From Daejeonella sp. JGW-45 (lineage in GTDB: Bacteria; Bacteroidota; Bacteroidia; Sphingobacteriales; Sphingobacteriaceae): DNA of 64,000 bases. The position numbers and the translations under genes were made by a program. Positions 53,854 to 62,339 of this stretch are shown here, in pieces. Position 1 is the stretch's first letter, and every line of letters starts with the position of its first letter. The notes beneath the pieces are model-generated. The model was given only the letters and a program-made list of their open reading frames with translations. It was not told where the DNA came from and made no database searches. Where the stretch lies: NCBI RefSeq assembly GCF_029360805.1, contig NZ_JARKNC010000010.1:234645-298644 (forward strand), read 5' to 3'.

Positions 53854-55130
53854 TAATCTTGGATCGCCCCGTACGCCAGCGCCCTGAACTTTTCAATCAC
53901 TTCATTGTGCGTTCTTGCCTGCATCTGGCGGTAGATCAGGAGCACCATTTTTTCCTTGGGATCAACCCAATACGATGTTCCGAAAGCACCGCCCCAGCCG
54001 AAGGTGCCAACCTGTGCAGGCGCGCGCCCGCTGCTTTTTTCGGTAACGATCTGGAAGCCCAACCCGAACTTATCATCATTGCTGATGCTCACTTCTCCAA
54101 CCTGGTTTACTGTCATCATTCTTACGGTATTGCGTGCCAATATTCTTTTGCCATTATATTCACCGTTGTTTAGCAGCATTTGCAGAAATATGGCGTAATC
54201 ATAAATGGTAGAGCTTAAGCCTGCGCCTCCGGAAAAGTAGGTCGTTTTCTCAAGCGGATAGGCTGGGGTGACTGGTCCATTAAGCATCTGAGCACTCGCC
54301 TTGACTAGAGTACCATCCGGCTTTTCCGTATAAAGATTCACCAGCCTGGCTGCTTTGGCCTGGGGTAAATTAAAATAAGTGTCCTTCATTCCCAGGGGTT
54401 CGAAGATCCGGGTGCGGAAAAACTCGTCGAGGCTAAGACCTGATACCACTTCCACTAACGCACCTAAGACGTCAGTATTCAATCCGTAGGTAAATCTTTC
54501 ACCCGGCTGATGCATCAGCGGTAGCTTGCCGAGCCGTGACATCGCATCCTGCAGGCTGGCGTCACGCATACCGATCCCCGCAGTGAGATTGCTTTTTGCA
54601 TAAATGGCATTTGCTTCTCTCGAACCGATCTGAGCATAACCGATGCCGGAAGTATGTGTCAGCAAATCTTTAATGGTGACTTCCCGCTTCGCCGGTTCTG
54701 TAGTATAAGTTGTGTCGGCGGGATTAAATTTCACCAATACTGACTGCCCCTTAAATGAAGGGATATATAATGAAACAGGATCACTAAGAAGTAATTTTCC
54801 TTCATCGAAAAGCATCATGATAGCTACGCTGGTGATAGCCTTGGTCTGCGAGGCGATCCTGAAGATGCCATCCCTGGGCATGGGCGTTTTTGTGCCCAGG
54901 TCATTATAACCTGCCGCCTTATAATAGGCCACTTTACCGTTGCGTACGATCAATGCCGATGCGCCATTCAGGTAGCCCTTGTCTACCCACTCGTTCATTG
55001 CCGCATCAATGCGTTTCAGACGTTCTGACGAGAAGCCTGCAGCTTCAGCTGTCGATGTTGTAATGACCTGGCCAAAAGCGCTAAGCGCTCCGGCAACCAC
55101 AAATAAGATCGATAATATATTTCTTTTCAT
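53853..55130 (-). CDS. Class C beta-lactamase-like serine hydrolase (exported)
   Basis: 425 residues with a signal peptide ending SAFGQ. The SxxK nucleophile is SQTK at 94-97 (RIASQTKAITSVAIM), the YxN-type motif is in FTYGLNTDVLGALVE, and GGGFS-like GTFGWGGAFGTSYWVDP is near the end. The family includes penicillin-binding-like esterases, D-aminopeptidases and class C lactamases. It lies in a minus-strand run with another serine hydrolase and a D-aminoacylase-like enzyme. The exact substrate is unknown; antibiotic resistance is not implied. Confidence 0.88.
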   Translation of the reverse strand: MKRNILSILFVVAGALSAFGQVITTSTAEAAGFSSERLKRIDAAMNEWVDKGYLNGASALIVRNGKVAYYKAAGYNDLGTKTPMPRDGIFRIASQTKAITSVAIMMLFDEGKLLLSDPVSLYIPSFKGQSVLVKFNPADTTYTTEPAKREVTIKDLLTHTSGIGYAQIGSREANAIYAKSNLTAGIGMRDASLQDAMSRLGKLPLMHQPGERFTYGLNTDVLGALVEVVSGLSLDEFFRTRIFEPLGMKDTYFNLPQAKAARLVNLYTEKPDGTLVKASAQMLNGPVTPAYPLEKTTYFSGGAGLSSTIYDYAIFLQMLLNNGEYNGKRILARNTVRMMTVNQVGEVSISNDDKFGLGFQIVTEKSSGRAPAQVGTFGWGGAFGTSYWVDPKEKMVLLIYRQMQARTHNEVIEKFRALAYGAIQD

Positions 55131-55221
55131 AACAGTATTTTATTTTGCTTTTTGGTTTGCCTTTATTTTCTGTACTCTTTATTCACACGCCTTTCTTTTT
55201 TTAAAACTCCGGCAGAGTTTA

Positions 55222-56721
55222 TCACTTTGCCGTTCTCACAAAATCCACGGCCGGATCCCCAAAGGGCCGGGTACTTATCTTATCGATATCTCCCCTGTTA
55301 TTCGTATTAAAACTGATCCTCATATCTGGGAAACCCTTGCCTTCGTCCATGGTAATGAACTGATCATAATGCCAATGATTGAGCACCGCAGTGAGGTCAC
55401 GGTATTTAAGGGTTAGAGAATTGTTTTGGATGCCGATGGTTATATCACCATAAACCGGATGTCTGAAAGTTCCGGCATAGGCCTGTATCTGGTGGGATGG
55501 ATTCGTATTTTCGACACGCGAGGCGTTTATAGAATCAATCTGCTTCTTGCTTCTTTCCTGTCCGTCCAGATAATCCTTGCGGTATCTGCCGCTCCAGTCT
55601 GTCGGCTCCCGCCCAAGCAGGATATCGATCACCGGCAGGTTCATCACCGAACGAAGCGAGCCTGCCGCGGTTGAATTATGTACCATGAAAATTGCCAGGC
55701 TGTCTTGCGGAAGATAGGTCAGGTTGGAATAGAAGCCGTCGATAGAGCCGGTATGACTCACCATCTTCGTGCCTTTATACATCTGAACGATCCTGCCGAG
55801 GGCATAGATGGAGTTTGACAGCTCATTGTAACGGCCTCGTTTGTCTGACAGGTTTTGCGGGATCATAGTTTCCGCAATAGCCCTTGCCGGGATAACCTGC
55901 CTGCCGTTAAATCTTCCGCTGTTCACCAGGGCTATCATCCAGTTGCCCATATCTTTCATGTTTGAATATATGGTTCCTGCAGGTCCCAGGGTTTCCGATT
56001 GTGAACTGAAGGTGCGCGTAACCAGGTCTCCCTGTTCATTATCAAAATAGGACTGCGAATGCTCAGCCGGCCGTTTACCTTCGCCAGCGAAGCCGCTGGC
56101 GTTCATGCCAAGCGGTTTGAAGATCCTCTCGCGTACGTTGTCCTCCCATGACTTGCCGGTTACCCGTTCTATCACCAAACCAGAGGTAGTGAACATCATA
56201 TTATTATAGATATAACCTTCCCGGTAGCCCAGCGATGGCTTCATATGGGCGATCTTAGCAAGGGCTTCTGTTCTTTTGAAAGGTGAATTTACCCATATAC
56301 CATCATATCCCGGAAGCCCGGTGCGGTGGCTCAGCATATCCCTGAGCGTTACCCGCGACGTCAGTTCTTCATTATAAAAATTGATCTCCGGAATGTAGTT
56401 TCGTATAGGTTTGTCCAGGCTTACTGTCCCTTCAACTGCCAGCTGGGCCGCCAGGGTTGCCGTGAAAAGCTTGGTGTTAGAGGCAATAGGAAATATGGTT
56501 GTTTCGGTTGCGGGCAATTTTTTTTCGATATCCCTTAAACCATAACCTTTGCTGTAGATGAGCTTGTCTTTGTATACAATGGCGATGCCCATTCCGGGAA
56601 TGTTCCATTGCTGAAGCAGGCCGTTTGCATAAGCATCGAGGGCGCCGTATTTAGCGGTATAGTCTGTGCTTTGCGCAGTTACACACAGGGGGAACAGCAA
56701 TAGTAAAAGTAGTCTTTTCAT
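55222..56721 (-). CDS. Class C beta-lactamase-like serine hydrolase with C-terminal DUF3471-type domain
   Basis: 499 residues with signal peptide ending VTAQ. SxxK is SNTK at 81-84 (FPIASNTKLFTATL), the YxN motif is YNN in GYIYNNMMFTTSGLVIE, and HTGSIDGFYSNLTYLPQ is the third motif region. The last ~110 residues (LQAYAGTFRHPVYGDITIGIQNNSLTLKYRDL) form a small beta domain like DUF3471. It is 26 bp downstream of the DUF885 gene, suggesting co-transcription. Probably a periplasmic peptidase or esterase. Confidence 0.88.
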   Translation of the reverse strand: MKRLLLLLLFPLCVTAQSTDYTAKYGALDAYANGLLQQWNIPGMGIAIVYKDKLIYSKGYGLRDIEKKLPATETTIFPIASNTKLFTATLAAQLAVEGTVSLDKPIRNYIPEINFYNEELTSRVTLRDMLSHRTGLPGYDGIWVNSPFKRTEALAKIAHMKPSLGYREGYIYNNMMFTTSGLVIERVTGKSWEDNVRERIFKPLGMNASGFAGEGKRPAEHSQSYFDNEQGDLVTRTFSSQSETLGPAGTIYSNMKDMGNWMIALVNSGRFNGRQVIPARAIAETMIPQNLSDKRGRYNELSNSIYALGRIVQMYKGTKMVSHTGSIDGFYSNLTYLPQDSLAIFMVHNSTAAGSLRSVMNLPVIDILLGREPTDWSGRYRKDYLDGQERSKKQIDSINASRVENTNPSHQIQAYAGTFRHPVYGDITIGIQNNSLTLKYRDLTAVLNHWHYDQFITMDEGKGFPDMRISFNTNNRGDIDKISTRPFGDPAVDFVRTAK

Positions 56722-56747
56722 ATCTGGTTATAGGTTGTGAGTCTGGC

Positions 56748-58100
56748 TCATTTGATCAGCTCTGCGGGTGTAGTGGGATTGCTTAATAGCTTCTCGAACA
56801 TATTCCACCGCCTGGAAGAGGCTTCCTTTATGTTCCCGGTCGCGGGCATACCGGCTGTTTCACCAGCCTGGATTAACTGCTCCTGCAGTCCATGCTCGAT
56901 ATACCGTTCAACCGCATCCTGTCCGTAATTGTAATTGATGACATAGCTGCGGTATTTCTTCACAAAGCCTACCGACTTCAAAGCGGTTTCCTCATTGTAA
57001 AGACAGTATTTCTGTAACCAGTCGACAGCTTGCTTCTCAGTCATCGTCTTATTGACCAGCCCGCGGGCCGCTTCATTTCTTGCATAATTGAGCTTTCCGC
57101 GGATAGCCAGAGCTTTGAAGTACAAACCAATATGCGTAGTGTCCAACCCCGCCAGCGGCAGGATAATGTCCCTGGAGAAACGGATCTTTTCATCGCCCGG
57201 GAACACTAATTCTATCCCGTAGTTAGCGCTGCCCTCGGCAATGAAAGATTGCGGGCTAAACAAGGGGTATAAGGAAATTTCAACCCAGCCTTTATCGCGG
57301 TAGAGGTTTTTTTCCAGCAGCATATTGTATACATGGTGCCCCGGATAGCTTTCATGGCTTCCCACATCAATGGCACGCTCAATAAATATCCGGGTGTCGG
57401 TGTTTATCTGGATCTCGCTGGTGTAATTGCCTTTGTACCAGTTATACCCGCTCCATGGCTTACCGGTCACGTAGCCCAGGGTAAAAGTCTCTCCGGCGGG
57501 CAGGTCGTAATGGGCTACTGTTCTTTTTCTTGCCTCCGCGATGGTAGCTTTGAACACCGTATCGAGCTTGTCTTTGGGGATGATGAACCGCTTGGCCAGT
57601 ACCTGGAAACGATCCTGAACATTGCCGCTGCCCGGGAGAATGCGGTCGAGCGAGTCAATCAAGCGCTGGTAGTGGTTTGCCGGATATTCAGGAGCCTTGA
57701 CGCCGAAAAGATCTTTAGATTCATCATCGAAAGTACCGGTCTCACCTGTAAAGATCTTTACCCGGCGCCCGAAAGCGGTTAATTGCCCGGCCATCCAGTT
57801 TGCCCTTTGTGAATTCGTGTCCGAACTGCTTCCTGACAGACCGGCCAGCTCCTCCTGCATGGCAGCAATCGTGCTGAGAATACTGTCTTTAGGAAAAACG
57901 GCGGGCTTTGTTTTGGGCTTCAATGAGTCGGGACCGTAATATGCATCCACAAAGTCGGTATCATACTGGCCAATGAATAGTCCCAGCCGGACATATCTTT
58001 CGGCGAGAGCATTCAGTTCCTGGTCTTTATCCGGATGCATTTCCGAACATGACCAGATAAGCCCTGCTGTAAAGAATAGCAAGTATTTTAATCTGTTCAT
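56748..58100 (-). CDS. DUF885-family lipoprotein (metallopeptidase-like)
   Basis: 450 residues with a lipoprotein signal (LIWSC, Cys18). The family's HESYPGHHVYNMLLEKN motif supplies zinc-ligand-like His and Glu, and FIAEGSANYGIELVFPG is the downstream Glu-containing block. Overall helical, as for DUF885. The group resembles zinc carboxypeptidase/dipeptidase folds; activity of this member is not proven. It sits between a BamA/TamA-like gene and two serine hydrolases on the same strand. Confidence 0.87.
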   Translation of the reverse strand: MNRLKYLLFFTAGLIWSCSEMHPDKDQELNALAERYVRLGLFIGQYDTDFVDAYYGPDSLKPKTKPAVFPKDSILSTIAAMQEELAGLSGSSSDTNSQRANWMAGQLTAFGRRVKIFTGETGTFDDESKDLFGVKAPEYPANHYQRLIDSLDRILPGSGNVQDRFQVLAKRFIIPKDKLDTVFKATIAEARKRTVAHYDLPAGETFTLGYVTGKPWSGYNWYKGNYTSEIQINTDTRIFIERAIDVGSHESYPGHHVYNMLLEKNLYRDKGWVEISLYPLFSPQSFIAEGSANYGIELVFPGDEKIRFSRDIILPLAGLDTTHIGLYFKALAIRGKLNYARNEAARGLVNKTMTEKQAVDWLQKYCLYNEETALKSVGFVKKYRSYVINYNYGQDAVERYIEHGLQEQLIQAGETAGMPATGNIKEASSRRWNMFEKLLSNPTTPAELIK

Positions 58101-58161
58101 TGCGATAACTTTCTAAATGCTGTTAAATCACATGCAAAATAGTAAAATTACCCTTTGTACA

Positions 58162-59307
58162 TTAAAACGATTCCCCCAAACTTAAATAAAATCCTTTCTG
58201 TCTTTCTTCACCCGGTCTTTTCTCGCCGAAGGCGTAATCCATCCTTACACTAAGGCCTTTCTCGATGTCAAAGAAATACCTGAAACCGCCGCCCAAACTT
58301 GGTTTAAGATCTCCGACCCGGAAATTGCCCTTGCCGTAAACTGTACCTGTGCCGGCAAAGCCTACGAATCCGAACCGCGGATTCAGCCTCAGCCGGAGTT
58401 CGGCCTGCAGCGCCAAAAGATTCTCATCGCGGTAACGCCCGGTATAATAGCCGCGCATCATTTCATCGTTGCCCATCTGCGGCAAAAGGTAAAAGGGCGT
58501 ACCGCCATTTCCTATCGTCTGATACAGGCCGTTAACACCGAGCACCAGCTTTTTGCTGAAGCTTTTAAAGCTGCGGAGGTCGGCTTTGAACATGCCGCCG
58601 TCGAAGTTATCGCCGCCAAACAGACCGGGGGCGTAGGAGTAATTTAGTTTAAGGTATGAGCCGCTGGTGGTATAAGTGTTAGAATTCCGGTTATCGATAA
58701 TTTGCGAGACCCCTATAAATAGCACCTTCCCGCCATCGCGGTCCACGATAGAGGGATCGTTGGTATAGATTCCCCCGGCTGCCTTATCTATAAAACGGTA
58801 GCTTTCAAAACTTGCGTTGATGCCCGTATAGGTGATCTTGCCAAAGCGTTTCTCTGCTCCTGAATTTATTCTGAATAGTTTTTGTGTGATGCGGTCTTCA
58901 TTTGCCTGGAAGGTACTGTTACCGGTACCATAGAAGTTGAAGGGGAAATTCTTATATCTCAGCTCGGAAGTGTAATGGTAGTTATTCCCCGGCGACCAGA
59001 TGTCGCTTTTAAGCTGAAAGTTGCTTTGGCTTTTAGTGGTAAATGTAGCTACGCCCGTGAGCCGCGAGGCACGTGTGACGGTGTCGGTGCGGTCTGTATA
59101 AAAGGAGTATAAACTCACGGCACCAAACTCGACTCCTGTTTCCTGTGCATATCCCAGGACGGGAAGTGCGAGAAAACTGCTGGAACGGGTTGTATCGGCG
59201 CTGTTAGAGAATAGTTTCCTGATCAGTTTCTTTTGTGCGAACAAGGGCTTACTCGCCACAGATGTAATTAATAGTAAAAAGATGGGCAGTAAAATACGTT
59301 TTTTCAT
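58162..59307 (-). CDS. BamA/TamA-family (Omp85-like) outer membrane barrel protein
   Basis: 381 residues from the ATG at 59307 with signal peptide ending PLFAQ; a TTG three codons upstream is in frame but less likely. There are no obvious POTRA domains. The rest is beta-barrel: GAEKRFGKITYTGINASFESYRF, NTYTTSGSYLKLNYSYAPG, MMRGYYTGRYRDENLLALQAELRLRLNPRFGFVGFAGTGTVYG, ending FYLSLGESF with a terminal Phe. The RGY/F-type RGYYTGRYRD segment is the Omp85 loop-6-like signature. Substrate unknown. A TATCTTTG box lies 6 nt before the ATG. Confidence 0.85.
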   Translation of the reverse strand: MKKRILLPIFLLLITSVASKPLFAQKKLIRKLFSNSADTTRSSSFLALPVLGYAQETGVEFGAVSLYSFYTDRTDTVTRASRLTGVATFTTKSQSNFQLKSDIWSPGNNYHYTSELRYKNFPFNFYGTGNSTFQANEDRITQKLFRINSGAEKRFGKITYTGINASFESYRFIDKAAGGIYTNDPSIVDRDGGKVLFIGVSQIIDNRNSNTYTTSGSYLKLNYSYAPGLFGGDNFDGGMFKADLRSFKSFSKKLVLGVNGLYQTIGNGGTPFYLLPQMGNDEMMRGYYTGRYRDENLLALQAELRLRLNPRFGFVGFAGTGTVYGKGNFRVGDLKPSLGGGFRYFFDIEKGLSVRMDYAFGEKRPGEERQKGFYLSLGESF

Positions 59308-59313
59308 GACGGG

Positions 59314-59321
59314 CAAAGATA
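59314..59321 (-). promoter_or_regulatory. Bacteroidota -7 element (TATCTTTG) for the BamA/TamA-like gene
   Basis: Minus-strand TATCTTTG, then CCCGTC, then ATG: a 6-nt spacing, close to the 4-nt cases. Confidence 0.4.
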
Positions 59322-59333
59322 GGGTTTAGTTGA

Positions 59334-59353
59334 AACCCGATAGCTATCGGGTT
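59334..59353. repeat. 20-bp perfect palindrome
   Basis: AACCCGATAGCTATCGGGTT is a perfect palindrome. It directly abuts the heptad tract at 59354. Confidence 0.8.
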
Positions 59354-59388
59354 GAAAGTTGAAAGTGGAAAGTTGAGAGTTGAAAGTG
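59354..59388. repeat. Heptad stutter repeat upstream of the BamA/TamA-like gene
   Basis: GAAAGTT, GAAAGTG, GAAAGTT, GAGAGTT, GAAAGTG: five exact 7-bp units. Confidence 0.85.
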
Positions 59389-59608
59389 GCTGGGTGGAGG
59401 GCCGTATTGCTATTCCGTCCAAATTTAAGCACAATGCTAATTTTTCACTAACTTAAAGCTGGTGCATTACAGTCAGGTTTCAAATCCCCAATGGTAATCG
59501 CTTCAGAAAAAGATGATCATGACCGGCCAGTCGCAGGTAACTCCGGTCTGGTTCCCACACAGCAAAAGAATACTAACGAACCATTATAAACAATCAAAAT
59601 CAAATCCT

Positions 59609-59698
59609 ATGGAAAAATTAAATCTAAAGATCACCGCATTAGTCATCATCCCCGCAGCATTCTGTCATAAAGATGGAATTACTGTACCACACCATTAA
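59609..59698 (+). CDS. Possible 29-residue peptide (uncertain)
   Basis: A short frame with A/T-rich upstream sequence encodes a basic N-terminus, a hydrophobic stretch (ITALVIIPAAF), then CHKDGITVPHH and a stop, 35 bp before the XRE regulator. The look recalls leader-like small peptides, but there are no modification enzymes nearby and chance cannot be excluded. The rest of the 59308-59733 gap shows only the palindrome and heptad tract. Confidence 0.2.
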   Translation: MEKLNLKITALVIIPAAFCHKDGITVPHH

Positions 59699-59733
59699 CG
59701 AAATTATCAATTTTCACCTTCAAATTAAAGAAA

Positions 59734-60159
59734 ATGGAAATCTTCAAGTTCGGAGAAAATCTCCGCCGTAAGCGTCTGCTGGCAGGCATCAGCCAGGAAG
59801 CCGTCGCGCTCAAAATGAATATCTCACAAACCAAATATTCCCGCATCGAAAGAGGCAGATTGTTGCCGGATGATGAGTTCATCGCCCGGCTGGCGGAGTT
59901 TCTCGGGGTTCCGGTAACCGAACTGAAGCCCAAAGGCTGGAATCACGCTAAAAAGATAAAGCTGGTATCCTCACTAACCTATCCCGGCAGGATTGCCTAC
60001 CGTGTTTTGCTTGCCGGAGCAGCCTGGGATATGGCCAGGGGCTTTTGGGATGGGGCAGAAATCGGATCTATTTTTACCAAAATCGCCCTGACTGTTTGTA
60101 TAGCAATGGCCGCCCTGGTATTTTGGTATTACACGGAATATATTAGGGATGAGGAGTAG
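59734..60159 (+). CDS. XRE-family regulator with C-terminal membrane helices
   Basis: 141 residues. The N-terminal HTH is complete (FGENLRRKRLLAGISQEAVALKMNISQTKYSRIERGRLLPDDEFIARLAEFLGVPV, ~5-60). The C-terminal part contains one or two hydrophobic segments (GRIAYRVLLAGAAWDMARGF and FTKIALTVCIAMAALVFWYY), so the protein is probably membrane-anchored. XRE-TM architecture suggests sensing of an envelope cue or silencing of an accessory region. It borders the tandem repeat array. Confidence 0.82.
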   Translation: MEIFKFGENLRRKRLLAGISQEAVALKMNISQTKYSRIERGRLLPDDEFIARLAEFLGVPVTELKPKGWNHAKKIKLVSSLTYPGRIAYRVLLAGAAWDMARGFWDGAEIGSIFTKIALTVCIAMAALVFWYYTEYIRDEE

Positions 60160-60167
60160 AGGGCAGG

Positions 60168-61460
60168 TTCGACCCTGAAAGGGTCATATGTCATAGAAAA
60201 TCATCCTTTCCGTTTTCCCGACCCCGAAGGTTGGTCGTATGTGACAACTGGATCATATCATTAAATCCATTGAAACATATTCATCCTTAAATTCAATATC
60301 AAAGCTATTTAAAGGAATCCGGTGTATGGGAATTAGTTGACGGGTTGACTATTGAAGCAGGTTTATAACTCTCGGCACACATGCGACCGCCTTCGGGGTC
60401 GGAAAAAATCCTTGAATTATTTCTATAAATATTTGACCCCTCCGGGGTCATGGCTGCTTCGGGCAGCTCACAGCCTGCTCCCAAATCCCCCCCGCTGCCC
60501 TTGTCATCCCCTCGAAGGCGGGGACCTCAAGCACGTCTTCCTCCTAAGTCTTACATTACCTCGTCATCCTGCCAAACCGGCCCTCCACATCTCCTAGCTC
60601 CCTTCGACCCTGAAAGGGTCATATGTTATAGAAAATCATCCTTTCCGTTTTCCCGACCCCGAAGGTGGTCGTATGTGACAACTGGATCATATCATTAAAT
60701 CCATTGAAACAAATATTCATCCTTAAATTCAATATCAAAGCTATTTAAAGGAATCCGGCGTATGGGAATTAGTTGACGGGTTGACTATTGAAGCAGGTTT
60801 ATAACTCTCGGCACACATGCGACCACCTTCGGGGTCATGGCTGCTTCGGGCAGCTCACAGCCTGCTCCCAATCCCCCGCTGCCCTTGTCATCCCTGCGAA
60901 AGCAGGGACCTCAAGCACGTCTTCCTCCTAAGTCTTACATTACCTCGTCATCCTGCCAAACCGGCCCTCCACATCCCCCAGCTCCCTTCGACCCTGAAAG
61001 GGTCATATGTTATAGAAAATCATCCTTTCCGTTTTCCCGACCCCGAAGGTGGTCGTATGTGACAACTGGATCATATCATAAAATCCATTGAAACATATTC
61101 ATCCTTAAATTCAATATCAAAGCTATTTAAAGGAATCCGGTGTATGGGAATTAGTTGACGGGTTGACTATTGAAGCAGGTTTATAACTCTCGGCACACAT
61201 GCGACCACCTTCGGGGTCGGAAAAGATCCTTGAATTATTTCTATAAACATTTGACCCCTCCGGGGTCATGGCTGCTTCGGGCAGCTCACAGCCTGCTCCC
61301 AAATCCCCCCGCTGCCCTTGTCATCCCCTCGAAGGCGGGGACCTCAAGCACCTTTTCCTCCCGGTCTTATATGATATTTTTACATGCGACCGCCTTCGGG
61401 GTCGGAAAAAATCCTTGAATTATTTCTATAAACATTTGACCCCCTCCGGGGTCATGGAAG
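60168..61460. repeat. Tandem array of 384-435-bp palindrome-rich repeats (three copies plus a partial)
   Basis: Copies begin TTCGACCCTGAAAGGGTC at 60168, 60603 and 60987, with spacings of 435 and 384 bp. Copy 2 lacks ~49 bp between two GGGGTC motifs, consistent with recombination between short repeats. Each unit contains several mini-hairpins: GACCCT-gaa-AGGGTC, GACCCC-tc-CGGGGTC, GCTGC-ttcgg-GCAGC, and in copy 2 CCCTGC-gaaa-GCAGGG. A/T-rich flanks of the type TTTCTATAAACAT recur. A partial copy runs to ~61460. Open frames inside are repeated by-products, not genes. Confidence 0.9.
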
Positions 61461-61495
61461 CGAAATCGTTTGTGATAAGTACCTCATAATGAGCG

Positions 61496-61557
61496 CTTAG
61501 TCATTTTAAGTTACCCTCCCAAATAACTTAGTCACTCATCTGACTAACTTAGTCACT
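61496..61557. promoter_or_regulatory. Operator-like CTTAGTCA repeats and palindrome
   Basis: CTTAGTCA at 61496-61503 and the 13-mer TAACTTAGTCACT at 61524-61536 and 61545-61557. The last overlaps a palindrome TGACTAA-c-TTAGTCA (61541-61555). This lies 58 bp before the HTH gene at 61615 and looks like a binding site array. Confidence 0.55.
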
Positions 61558-61614
61558 AAAAAACTAGAGTTTTTCCAGGCGTTCCAACACATTTGTGCAT
61601 TCAAATTTTCCAAA

Positions 61615-61884
61615 GTGGAAGAGAAGCGCATCATACAAATTCTGGAACAGATGGAGACCAATCAACAGGTCATCATAAGTCTTCTGCGCGAGAAGAATTT
61701 TGAGGCGCCATTTGATCCTGAGATGTGGAAAGACAACCTCGTAGTGCAGAAAATATTAGGTGTCAGTAAATCAACCCTGCTACGGATCCGCGACCCGGAA
61801 AATTTTATCTATCAGCAACGCGGGAAACGCACCTATTACTATTTAGGGAGCATTTTCCCAAGCCGCGATGCGTATTTGAAATAG
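61615..61884 (+). CDS. Small helix-turn-helix (excisionase-like) DNA-binding protein, GTG start
   Basis: 89 residues from GTG at 61615. An N-terminal coiled-coil-like helix (MEEKRIIQILEQMETNQQVIISLLREK) leads to a winged-HTH-like part: WKDNLVVQKILGVSKSTLLRIRDPENFIYQQRGKRTYYYLGSIF. This resembles the small MerR/Xis-type HTH proteins common on Bacteroidota mobile elements. No integrase is present nearby. Its likely operator array is just upstream, suggesting autoregulation. Confidence 0.75.
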   Translation: MEEKRIIQILEQMETNQQVIISLLREKNFEAPFDPEMWKDNLVVQKILGVSKSTLLRIRDPENFIYQQRGKRTYYYLGSIFPSRDAYLK

Positions 61885-62339
61885 TGCCTGTTTTCGATTT
61901 GGCTGACTTCAAAATTGGGACCAGCATCTCCGAAATATTTCTAAACCACCTTCTAGTGTTCTCCTTCGTACCTTCTTTGTCTATTATTGCCCTGGCGCTA
62001 GCTAAAATGGGGTTGGAGACGAACAAAAGACGAAGAAGGTACAAACAAAACCCCTTTTTTAGACTATTATTAATTTTAGTTCATAAACGGCCAGACAACC
62101 ACGCTTGTTCCAGTTTTCGGTCCACTATGCCTATTCCGTCAAGAAGCCCTTTCCGGTTTCCTGCCTCCGTTTCCGACCCCTGACTTCCGACCCCCGACCT
62201 CAAGTGTCTCATACCGTTTCATACCGATTCAATTCGTGTCAATTCGTTCCAAAATTTCAAGTCCCCGACACTTCTCCCCACGTTTGTGCTGTACATGTAC
62301 AACAGTATATTTTTTTTAAACCCTTTAAAATTTGAAACA
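61885..62339. other. 455-bp gap with short periodic repeats
   Basis: GTACCTTCTT (61968-61977) and AAGAAGGTAC (62033-62042) form a 10-bp inverted repeat. At 62170-62199 is a 7-bp-period tract (TTTCCGA, CCCCTGA, CTTCCGA, CCCCCGA). At 62209-62248 are four 10-bp units (TCATACCGTT, TCATACCGAT, TCAATTCGTG, TCAATTCGTT). A 99-residue frame (61884-62183) is open but has low-complexity, repeat-derived sequence and is not called. Confidence 0.5.

Noticed and set aside
53853..56721. Calling the two serine hydrolases beta-lactamase resistance genes
   Set aside because: SxxK and YxN motifs are shared by esterases and peptidases; length, extra domain and neighbours favour a peptide or ester role.
60352..61489. 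Six to seven repeated frames of 73-84 residues in the tandem array
   Set aside because: They recur only because the DNA unit recurs, are rich in Pro/Ser from hairpin sequence, and frames differ between copies.
61884..62183. 99-residue frame after the small HTH gene, with one hydrophobic stretch
   Set aside because: GTG start overlapping the previous stop, low-complexity C-terminus made from 7-bp repeats, and an inverted repeat inside. A small membrane protein cannot be excluded but is not supported.
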